17,629 nucleotides of DNA, taken from Chryseobacterium gleum. Its GTDB lineage: Bacteria > Bacteroidota > Bacteroidia > Flavobacteriales_C > GCA-002722245. The notes below the pieces were generated by a model. The model saw only the letters and a program-made list of their open reading frames with translations, was not told where the DNA came from and did not search any database. A program made the position numbers and the translations under genes. The number at the start of each line of letters is the position of its first letter. Within the stretch, counting starts at the first letter, position 1. Shown here piece after piece: positions 1-6,066 of the stretch. The DNA is taken from NCBI GenBank assembly GCA_945903925.1, contig CAMDPJ010000020.1, positions 1-17,629 of the forward strand, written 5' to 3'.

Positions 1-1015
1 GAGATGAGGCGAAATAAGCCACATTTTCGCTTATATCTGTAATGTACAAAATATCATCATCGGGTGAGTTAATGGCAAAACCAAGGTTAACTGCTGGCCC
101 CCATAACCGAGTATTGACATCTAATTGTGAGCGATAAATATCATAACCACCTAAGCTATTGTGACCTTTAGAAGCGAAGTACAATACTCGTCCGTTAGGA
201 TGCAAATAAGGATAATCTTCATCGTAAGGAGTGTTGATACTCGGACCTACATTTAAAGGAGCACTCTTTGTTTGATCGGCAAACAACACCACTTTGTAAA
301 TATCTCGTCCGTTTTCGCCCTTTTCACCATAACTAGAAAAATACACCTCTTGCGCGCTAGGGCTATGAACTATAAGCGATGATTCGATTAACTTTTTATC
401 CAATTTGGTTTTAAAATCATCGGGCTTCACTAAAATTTTTCTATCGAACTGCCCCAAATCATAAGATCTAAAAAACTCGGCTCTAGAAGCCTCTTTTTTA
501 CTCAACACATTTACAGACTGAATATCCTGTATCACCGCTTTCCCCTCTTCACATTGTTTAATTAAAGATGCTACTTCATACTCTTTTAATACTTTAACAG
601 GGGCCCTTCCTTTAAAATCGGTGTACGATTCAATTGCCTCTTTGAAATAGTAATTGAGTTGATAAGCTTTTCCCAAAAAGAAATAAGCCATAGGATCAAC
701 GCCTGTTTTAGTTACCGAAAACTTTAAAAACTTAAGTGCTTCCTCTTTGTCGGCACCAGCGTAAAGCAAACAAGTTCCGTATTTATAACTGTAATCAGCA
801 TCATCAGAATGGTTACTTGCTAGCTGTGCATAAAACTCAAGAGCCTCAGAATATTTTTTTTCGGTAAAAAGCTTCTCGGCATTTTTAATCATATCGGCTT
901 CCGATTTAAAGCCATCGATAAACGAAATAGATAAGACCGCAATGATGAATAAAAGCAGCGTGCGGTAAATATTATTTACCAGCAGAGGAAACGATGTATT
1001 GTGAATAGATTTCAA
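1..1015 (-). CDS. TPR and PD40-repeat envelope protein, C-terminus cut by window edge
   Basis: Read by hand on the minus strand; the frame is open to base 1, giving about 338 codons with the 3' end missing. The start is a TTG at 1013-1015: an in-frame TAA lies three codons upstream, there is no in-frame ATG before the hydrophobic segment, and a purine-rich AAGAGGTAAAAG precedes it. Residues about 17-32 (YRTLLLFIIAVLSISF) form a signal peptide or membrane anchor. Next comes a TPR-like helical region (EKLFTEKKYSEALEFY; AYFFLGKAYQLNYYFKEAIE), then a PD40/WD40-like beta-propeller repeat (DEDYPYLHPNGRVLYFASKG, then HNSLGGYDIYRSQ). In the Bacteroidota, proteins with this order often continue into an OmpA-like peptidoglycan-binding domain, as in PorE-type T9SS components; that part would lie outside the window. 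TPR/PD40 assignment is firm, cellular role is inference. Confidence 0.85.
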   Translation of the reverse strand, partial: MKSIHNTSFPLLVNNIYRTLLLFIIAVLSISFIDGFKSEADMIKNAEKLFTEKKYSEALEFYAQLASNHSDDADYSYKYGTCLLYAGADKEEALKFLKFSVTKTGVDPMAYFFLGKAYQLNYYFKEAIESYTDFKGRAPVKVLKEYEVASLIKQCEEGKAVIQDIQSVNVLSKKEASRAEFFRSYDLGQFDRKILVKPDDFKTKLDKKLIESSLIVHSPSAQEVYFSSYGEKGENGRDIYKVVLFADQTKSAPLNVGPSINTPYDEDYPYLHPNGRVLYFASKGHNSLGGYDIYRSQLDVNTRLWGPAVNLGFAINSPDDDILYITDISENVAYFASS

Positions 1016-1044
1016 TTTCTTTTACCTCTTACGACCTACATTAA

Positions 1045-1075
1045 CAAAAGTAACAATTTTAACCAGCGAAACAGA
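1045..1075 (-). promoter_or_regulatory. Bacteroidota-type promoter for the TPR/PD40 gene
   Basis: On the minus strand a perfect -7 box TACTTTTG (TAnnTTTG; 1045-1052) follows TCTG (one mismatch to the -33 TTTG box; 1072-1075) after 19 bases. It sits about 30 bases before the TTG start at 1015, which supports that unusual start codon. Confidence 0.6.
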
Positions 1076-1106
1076 AGAATAGGTTATAGATACTAACAGA
1101 GAAGAG

Positions 1107-1751
1107 TTAAGTTCTCTTTTTGAAAAGGTAGGTTTTGTTTTCCGCACCTTGCGCAAGGCGGGTAATATTTTTTTGATGCGTTACCAAAACCAACACGGCA
1201 ATAACACCCGAAAATATCTTTAGTGATGGGGCTTGTTCTTCGAACACAAAAATGATTAATACAGGAAAAGCCAAACCTGCCAGCATAGAACCCAGCGATA
1301 CATATTTTGAAAAAATAAGAATAATTAAAAACAGAAAAACAGCTATTAATGCAGCTTGCCACATCACTGCAAACACAATTCCCAATAAAGTAGCAATTCC
1401 CTTGCCACCTCTAAACGCCGCAAACACAGGAAATATGTGTCCGAGCAAAGCCGCAATCCCCAGCGCCAGCATCAAGTTCATAAAAGGATTTGCGGTTACT
1501 TCATGTGGAATCACATTTTGTAAAAAGGCCAATTTCACGGCAGTAAATCCTTTCAATACATCAATTGCCAATACAGGAATACCTGCTTTTTTACCTAACA
1601 CCCTAAAGGTATTGGTAGCTCCGGCATTACCTGAACCGTACTCACGAACGTCGATTTTAAAGAAATACTTCCCTATCCACACCGCAGAAGGTATGGAGCC
1701 TAATATATAAGCCGACAGAAGGAGTATTAAGTTAATATTAGTAAAAGTCAT
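1107..1751 (-). CDS. plsY: Glycerol-3-phosphate acyltransferase PlsY
   Basis: Integral inner-membrane enzyme that moves an acyl group from acyl-phosphate to sn-glycerol-3-phosphate, making lysophosphatidic acid, the first step of phospholipid synthesis. The 214-residue protein has the usual family length and hydrophobicity. All three conserved cytoplasmic blocks are visible: GSIPSA (18-23) with GSGNAGATNTFRVLG (39-53), GHIFPVFAAFRGGKGIAT (104-121), and KYVSLGS (149-155). The ATG at 1751 is right after the purine-rich AGAGGAA. It is monocistronic as seen here: about 90 bases separate its stop from the TPR/PD40 gene, which has its own promoter. Its own promoter is at 1800-1807. Identification is firm. 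Confidence 0.97.
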   Translation of the reverse strand: MTFTNINLILLLSAYILGSIPSAVWIGKYFFKIDVREYGSGNAGATNTFRVLGKKAGIPVLAIDVLKGFTAVKLAFLQNVIPHEVTANPFMNLMLALGIAALLGHIFPVFAAFRGGKGIATLLGIVFAVMWQAALIAVFLFLIILIFSKYVSLGSMLAGLAFPVLIIFVFEEQAPSLKIFSGVIAVLVLVTHQKNITRLAQGAENKTYLFKKRT

Positions 1752-1799
1752 TTCCTCTCTTAAAAAGCGTGGTGAAGGTAATTAATAATGATTAGTATG

Positions 1800-1807
1800 C
1801 AAAGGTA
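1800..1807 (-). promoter_or_regulatory. -7 promoter element for plsY
   Basis: TACCTTTG on the minus strand is a perfect TAnnTTTG box, about 50 bases before the plsY ATG. At the -33 position (19 bases upstream) only GATG is found, a poor match to TTTG. Confidence 0.5.
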
Positions 1808-1837
1808 GGGGAAACGAAGAAATTAACATCTTGTGTG

Positions 1838-1878
1838 TAAAAACGAAAATCCCAGTTTAGCTATGCCAAACGGGGATT
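1838..1878 (-). terminator. Rho-independent terminator of the SiaB/SiaC-like operon
   Basis: AATCCC-A-GTTT (1848-1858) pairs with AAAC-G-GGGATT (1868-1878): 11 positions with one A/G mismatch and a 9-base loop. On the minus strand it is followed by a T-rich run (TTTTCGTTTTT), so it stops transcription arriving from the gene ending at 1895, 17 bases away. Confidence 0.85.
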
Positions 1879-1894
1879 CTATTTGAATATTATA

Positions 1895-2275
1895 TTAATT
1901 CGGTACCTCAATCATTTTGAAAGGCACCTTAATTATGGCTTGATAATCTTCTCCTGCTTCTAGCATATCCTCATCATCTTCCTCATAAAACCAGTTAATC
2001 ACCACATCTTTACCCGTTTTATGAATAGCCTCCAATTTCTTAAACAAATCTAAAATACATTTAGAAGAGCTTGTATTAAAGTACTCTAACTGAATATTAA
2101 CACTGGTTTTGTCTTTAGGCTCATGTGAATATTTATCCAAAGATTCTACCACAGGTCTATAAAACTCAATAGAGTTTTCTGGAATAGATCTTCCTTTCAA
2201 TTCTAACAATCCCGCCTCTGAATCGAAAATAATAGTGGGCGTTTTCGATGTTCCTTCAATTGTAATTTTGTCCAT
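1895..2275 (-). CDS. SiaC-family regulatory phosphoprotein (DUF1987)
   Basis: A 126-residue cytoplasmic protein with the DUF1987/SiaC signature: a TPTIIFDSEAGLLELKGRS segment (12-30), then SIPENSIEFY, the core LEYFNTSSSK (63-72), and the acidic WFYEEDDEDMLEAGED (95-110). In Pseudomonas aeruginosa, SiaC is reversibly phosphorylated on Thr68 by the kinase SiaB, and its unphosphorylated form binds a diguanylate cyclase. Thr68 falls at the same number here inside YFNTSSSK. The start is an ATG at 2275, three bases after the stop of the SiaB-like kinase, so the pair is surely cotranscribed and probably translationally coupled. The partner output protein in this organism is unknown. Family assignment is firm; function by analogy only. 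Confidence 0.9.
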   Translation of the reverse strand: MDKITIEGTSKTPTIIFDSEAGLLELKGRSIPENSIEFYRPVVESLDKYSHEPKDKTSVNIQLEYFNTSSSKCILDLFKKLEAIHKTGKDVVINWFYEEDDEDMLEAGEDYQAIIKVPFKMIEVPN

Positions 2276-2278
2276 AGC

Positions 2279-2893
2279 CTATTGTGAAATTTTAATATAT
2301 AAACTGAAAAATGAAAAGTTCTCGTCGATTTTTAAGAATTCGTAGCTCAATTTCTGACCACTTTTTCTTGCTATATCGATAAACCCTAATCCTCCGCCTC
2401 CTTTTTCCGAAAAACCTTCTAAACTCAAAACATCTTGGTAATACTGTTTCAACGTGTCTTTATCCATCGCGTTGATTTTGTCGATGCGCTCTTGCAAAGT
2501 GGCTACTTTATGGGAAGGCACAAAATTACCGGTCATGATATTGTATTCAACAGCGTTTCTACTAATCATGAAAATGGCTTGCTTTTTAACTTCATCAAAT
2601 GACATGTCGGCTCTCATTTCGTCTCTGTGGTGGTATAAATTCTGAAGACATTCTACCAAAACGTTGTATACTTTCTTTCTAACCTTTGGCTGTTCGTATA
2701 AATTTTCGAGTTTGGTTTCCATGATTTGAAGCATAGAGGAAAGAAGTTCCGAAGTGATATCCCCTTTAAATGACAACATGATATCGTTATGCTCCATTTT
2801 TTTATAGAAACTATAGATATCAAACTTCATTTCGGTCTTTTCAGAAATGTTACTCACTAATGTGCATTTTGTCGTTAAACGCTCGAAACTCAT
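2279..2893 (-). CDS. SiaB-family protein kinase (DUF6272)
   Basis: A 204-residue protein that matches the SiaB family of small GHKL-fold kinases acting on SiaC-type substrates. A candidate N-box with the ATP/Mg-binding residues is ECLQNLYHH (E81, N85, H88/H89); the glycine-rich ATP-lid or G-box is GGGGLGFIDIA (165-175). It lacks sensor and receiver domains, as expected for a stand-alone SiaB. A longer reading from a TTG at 2914 is possible but was rejected, because that codon lies inside the promoter -7 box at 2912-2919; the ATG at 2893 is preferred. The substrate-like SiaC gene follows after three bases. The phosphatase SiaA and a diguanylate cyclase, neighbours in Pseudomonas, are not in this window. 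Confidence 0.87.
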   Translation of the reverse strand: MSFERLTTKCTLVSNISEKTEMKFDIYSFYKKMEHNDIMLSFKGDITSELLSSMLQIMETKLENLYEQPKVRKKVYNVLVECLQNLYHHRDEMRADMSFDEVKKQAIFMISRNAVEYNIMTGNFVPSHKVATLQERIDKINAMDKDTLKQYYQDVLSLEGFSEKGGGGLGFIDIARKSGQKLSYEFLKIDENFSFFSLYIKISQ

Positions 2894-2911
2894 TTGGGTT
2901 TCTCTGTTTAG

Positions 2912-2919
2912 CAAAACTA
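2912..2919 (-). promoter_or_regulatory. -7 promoter element for the SiaB/SiaC-like operon
   Basis: TAGTTTTG on the minus strand is a perfect TAnnTTTG box, with a T-rich run (TTTT) 18 bases upstream in place of TTTG. The implied leader to the ATG at 2893 is only about 10-15 bases. The box overlaps the alternative TTG start and decides against it. Confidence 0.55.
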
Positions 2920-2995
2920 ATTAATTTCGGCTATTTTAAAAATATTCAAAGCTTTTAGTTTAGGGAATCGTATTTTCGCTAAAACATTTAAAACA

Positions 2996-3718
2996 ATGCA
3001 GTGGTTCGAATCGTGGTTTAATACCAGTTATTATCATCAACTTTATAAAAATAGAAACGAGCAAGAAGCCCAATATTTTTTGCAAAAACTCGTTCCTAAT
3101 TTAACCCTAAATAAAAGCGCTAAATTTCTTGATATTTGCTGCGGAAAAGGTCGCCACGCGCAAGTGATAAACAGCTTAGGATTTGAAGTGATTGGTTTCG
3201 ACTTGTCGGAAAACAGCATTGAAGAAGCCAAAAAGTTAGAAAAAGAGAATTTGCAATTTTATGTGCACGACATGCGAAAATTGTTTTATACCAACTATTT
3301 CGATTTTGCCTTAAACCTTTTCACCAGCTTTGGCTATTTTAACAACGAAAGAGACAATGTTAACGCCTTATTATCTGCCAATAAGGCCCTAAAAGAAAAT
3401 GGAATATTGGTTATCGATTTCATGAATGCCATTCAAACCAGAAAGAAAATGGTGGCTCAAGAAAGCAAAGTGATTGATGATATTACCTTTAATCTTAGCA
3501 GAAGGATTGAAAATAACAGTATTGTTAAAGAAATTCATTTCAAAAAAAACAACGAAGAATTTAGCTACTCAGAAAAAGTGGAATTGCTTGAATTAGCAGA
3601 TTTTAAAAGCCTTTTAGAAAAGTCGGGATTTAAGATTAAAGAAATATACGGCAATTATGAATTGATGCCTTTTACCGAGGAATCAGACAGATTAATTATC
3701 TTGGCAGCCAAATTATGA
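2996..3718 (+). CDS. Class I SAM-dependent methyltransferase
   Basis: A 240-residue soluble protein with a Rossmann-like methyltransferase fold. Motif I, LDICCGKGRHA (45-55), is the SAM-binding loop; FEVIGFDLSENSI (63-75) carries the acidic residue (D69) that would bind the SAM ribose; VHDMRKLF and FDFALNLFTSFGYF follow as motifs II/III. The start MQWFESWFNTSYYH is a typical N-terminus for this family. The substrate cannot be deduced. A weak -7 match, TATTTTCG, lies at 2971-2978. The last codons overlap the next gene by the four bases ATGA, so the ZIP transporter is translationally coupled to it; whether the two act together is not known. Confidence 0.9.
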   Translation: MQWFESWFNTSYYHQLYKNRNEQEAQYFLQKLVPNLTLNKSAKFLDICCGKGRHAQVINSLGFEVIGFDLSENSIEEAKKLEKENLQFYVHDMRKLFYTNYFDFALNLFTSFGYFNNERDNVNALLSANKALKENGILVIDFMNAIQTRKKMVAQESKVIDDITFNLSRRIENNSIVKEIHFKKNNEEFSYSEKVELLELADFKSLLEKSGFKIKEIYGNYELMPFTEESDRLIILAAKL

Positions 3719-4422
3719 TGATAAACACCGAATATTTTATTTTAATTGCTTCCGTAATGGTGGTCGCTACCATTTTTCTATACGGTAAAAGTCTGTCGGT
3801 AGCGACCACCAAATTACTTAATGCCTTCAGCGCTGCTTTCTTAATTGCCATTTGTTTCACCGAAATTTTGCCTGAGAGTTATACACTTAATAATGATTAC
3901 ACCGGATTCTTCGTTATTGTTGGTTTCTTATTACAATTGGTGTTAGGGGTATTTTCGGGAGGAATTGAACACGGACACTCGCATCATCACAAAAACGGAA
4001 TACCCTACGCAGTTCTATTTAGCTTGGGCGCCCACGCGTTTATTGAAGGTATGCCTTTAAATGAGCATACACACGAAGCACACGAAAGTTTGCATCACGC
4101 CTTAATTACAGGTATATTAATTCACAACGTACCCATCACCATTGTTCTTACCAGCATGCTCAAACATTCGGGCATAAGCAACATGAAAACATTAATAATC
4201 CTTTTTATCTTTTCTTTACTGAGTCCGCTGGGCGCTGCGGTAGCCAATATTATCTTTATATCTCCCCAGAATTTAGCCATTCCTTTGGCTTTGGCAGCAG
4301 GAATATTACTGCACATCTCTACCACCATTTTATTTGAATCAGCCGACTCTCATAAATTCAATTTGGTAAAAATGGGCGTCATTCTTTTAGGTTTGTTAGC
4401 TGCTTTATTGGTGCATCATTAA
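3715..4422 (+). CDS. ZIP-family metal transporter
   Basis: A 235-residue inner-membrane protein with about seven or eight hydrophobic segments, fitting small bacterial ZIP (Zn/Fe/Mn) permeases. The metal-path motifs are visible: HAFIEGMPL (the TM4 HxxxEG motif) and HNVPITIVL (TM5). Two histidine-rich loops flank TM4: EHGHSHHHKNG before and NEHTHEAHESLHH after, probable metal-sensing or metal-delivery sites. An unusual point is that the TM5 motif has HNVPIT where related proteins often have a glutamate (HNxPEG). It overlaps the methyltransferase stop (ATGA), so the ATG at 3715 is likely; a second ATG follows directly. The metal cannot be named from sequence; zinc is the family default. Confidence 0.9.
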   Translation: MMINTEYFILIASVMVVATIFLYGKSLSVATTKLLNAFSAAFLIAICFTEILPESYTLNNDYTGFFVIVGFLLQLVLGVFSGGIEHGHSHHHKNGIPYAVLFSLGAHAFIEGMPLNEHTHEAHESLHHALITGILIHNVPITIVLTSMLKHSGISNMKTLIILFIFSLLSPLGAAVANIIFISPQNLAIPLALAAGILLHISTTILFESADSHKFNLVKMGVILLGLLAALLVHH

Positions 4423-4440
4423 AATCTATCAAAAAACATC

Positions 4441-4470
4441 TTGTCAACAGCAGTAAAAAATATACTTTCA
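4441..4470 (+). promoter_or_regulatory. Candidate promoter of the peroxiredoxin gene
   Basis: TTGT (4441-4444) and TACTTTCA (4463-4470) are 18 bases apart. They resemble the TTTG / TAnnTTTG consensus with mismatches, 26 bases before the ATG. Confidence 0.4.
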
Positions 4471-4496
4471 CATTTAGAACAAAAAAAATTAAAATC

Positions 4497-5129
4497 ATGG
4501 CAGTATTAGTAGGAAAAAAAGCACCTTTATTTAAATCAAACGCCGTTGTTAACGGCGGAGAATTTGTAAAAGATTACTCTTTAGAACAATTCATTGGAAA
4601 GAAAAATGTTGTGTTTTTCTTCTATCCATTAGACTTCACATTCGTTTGTCCTACAGAATTACACGCATTTCAAGAAAGATTAGCTGATTTTGAAAAGAAA
4701 AATACTGCAGTTGTAGGATGTTCAGTAGATTCTAAATACTCTCACTGGGCGTGGTTAAACACACCAAAAAAACAAGGTGGTATTCAAGGCGTTACTTATC
4801 CATTGGTTGCCGATTTATCTAAATCAATTGCCGAAAACTACGATGTATTGGCTGGTGAATATAATATTAACGAAAATGGAGAAAGCACTTTTGAAGGTGC
4901 TCCTGAATCATACAGAGGGTTGTTCTTAATTGATAAAAACGGAGTGGTAAGACATCAAGTGGTAAATGATTTCCCACTAGGAAGAAGCATCGACGAAGCA
5001 CTAAGAATGGTAGACGCCTTGAACTTCTTCGAGAAAAATGGTGAGGTTTGTCCGGCCAACTGGAGCGAAGGAAAAGACGCAATGAAAGAAAACGCTGCAG
5101 GAGTAGCCGATTACTTATCGAAACACTAA
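4497..5129 (+). CDS. Typical 2-Cys peroxiredoxin (AhpC/TSA family)
   Basis: Cytoplasmic thiol peroxidase that reduces hydrogen peroxide and organic hydroperoxides. The peroxidatic cysteine is C51 in DFTFVCPTELHAF, and the resolving cysteine C185 is in GEVCPANW. The active-site threonine and the conserved arginine in YRGLFLIDKNG are present. KKQGGIQGVTYPLVAD matches the GGLG region. The protein (210 residues) has extra residues (EYNINENGESTFEGAPES) before YRG that most AhpC proteins lack. It stands alone between the ZIP gene (74 bases upstream) and a strong terminator. No OxyR-type site was recognised. No adjacent AhpF reductase is present, so electrons probably come from thioredoxin (inference). 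Confidence 0.95.
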   Translation: MAVLVGKKAPLFKSNAVVNGGEFVKDYSLEQFIGKKNVVFFFYPLDFTFVCPTELHAFQERLADFEKKNTAVVGCSVDSKYSHWAWLNTPKKQGGIQGVTYPLVADLSKSIAENYDVLAGEYNINENGESTFEGAPESYRGLFLIDKNGVVRHQVVNDFPLGRSIDEALRMVDALNFFEKNGEVCPANWSEGKDAMKENAAGVADYLSKH

Positions 5130-5148
5130 TATTCTTTAACGAATAGCT

Positions 5149-5180
5149 AAAAAATCCCGAATTAATTCGGGATTTTTTTT
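5149..5180. terminator. Bidirectional rho-independent terminator
   Basis: A perfect inverted repeat AATCCCGAATT / AATTCGGGATT (5153-5163 and 5164-5174), extended by A and T runs on both sides and ending in eight T on the plus strand. It lies between convergent genes (peroxiredoxin, plus; DUF4249 gene, minus) and can serve both. Confidence 0.93.
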
Positions 5181-5187
5181 GATAAAT

Positions 5188-6066
5188 TTAATACTTCTTT
5201 ATATTTATCACCTTTACGTCGGGATCATATGCACTAAAATAGCCATACCCATTCGTAACATTCGTAGGCACATTAACTGGCTCACGAAAAAACTGACCAA
5301 TTAAACCATTTATCTTTCCCTGTGCACTTAAAAACCTATAATATCCCTCTGAAATATGTGCCAAGGTAACGCCTATCGTATCTGAACTAACAATACCTTT
5401 CAATTCAATCTCCGAAGAGATAGAATTGGTGTTGTACACAATATCGTTAATCAATACAGATTGAATCAACTCATTTTTACCTGAAGCAAAAGGAAAAGAG
5501 TTGACATCGAGATTGGCCAAATTATTATTGCTACTGGCTTTATACACATTAAGCAAGTAATAATTCGGACCAACAAAATCTTTAAAAAAATATTTTAAAC
5601 GCACCGAATTGTCGTTTTGAACCACTGGATAAACAGTATCAAACTCAACCCCTTTGAGCATGGTAGAAACTGCACTCACACTTTCGCTGAGCACAGGGTC
5701 GTAAACATTCAACTCATATTTTTCATAGGGTATTTGCAAGGTTGAAACACTAACATACAATCCAGGTATGGTATCCACAGCATAGAGAGTATCAATTTTT
5801 CCCACATAAGTTACCGTAACAATTGCATTCTCCACAATCACCTGATCAATAAAACCTTGAGAAACATTGTTGGTTCCCGAAACAAAAATATTGTGCTCTA
5901 AAGCTGGAAAAGTGCGTGTAACCAGCACCCCTAAGATAGTTTCGGGAACAATTTGAGAAGCTATAACTAATTTCTGAGGTGCGGCATCCAAAGTAATTTC
6001 AAGAGGTTTTGGCCTACAAGAAAAAGTAAGGAAAAGCAATACGATATAGAAGATTTTTACTTTCAT
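5188..6066 (-). CDS. DUF4249-like lipoprotein paired with the TonB receptor
   Basis: A 292-residue exported protein. The N-terminus KVKIFYIVLLFLTFSC looks like a lipoprotein signal with Cys17 as lipidation site, though the lipobox is imperfect (T at -3 and F at -2). The start of the mature part, PQKLVIASQIVPET, then a beta-rich middle with DPVLSESVSAV and a C-terminal RFLSAQGKINGLIGQFFREP with VNVPTNVTNGYGYFSAY, match my knowledge of DUF4249 proteins, which sit beside TonB-dependent receptors in the Bacteroidota. Its ATG overlaps the receptor's TAA by one base (TAATG), so it is translated after the receptor. It is probably anchored in the outer membrane as a receptor accessory or substrate-binding partner (inference); substrate unknown. 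Confidence 0.8.
   Translation of the reverse strand: MKVKIFYIVLLFLTFSCRPKPLEITLDAAPQKLVIASQIVPETILGVLVTRTFPALEHNIFVSGTNNVSQGFIDQVIVENAIVTVTYVGKIDTLYAVDTIPGLYVSVSTLQIPYEKYELNVYDPVLSESVSAVSTMLKGVEFDTVYPVVQNDNSVRLKYFFKDFVGPNYYLLNVYKASSNNNLANLDVNSFPFASGKNELIQSVLINDIVYNTNSISSEIELKGIVSSDTIGVTLAHISEGYYRFLSAQGKINGLIGQFFREPVNVPTNVTNGYGYFSAYDPDVKVINIKKY

Noticed and set aside
1098..1117. Inverted repeat AGAGAA / TTCTCT across the plsY stop codon
   Set aside because: Weak AT-rich stem without a T run after it on the minus strand; not a convincing terminator.
1252..1710. 152-codon plus-strand ORF opposite plsY
   Set aside because: It lies entirely antisense to plsY, whose conserved motifs are intact; no recognisable domain of its own.
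2894..2914. Seven-codon N-terminal extension of the SiaB-like kinase from a TTG
   Set aside because: The TTG lies within a perfect -7 promoter box, so the transcript would start downstream of it.
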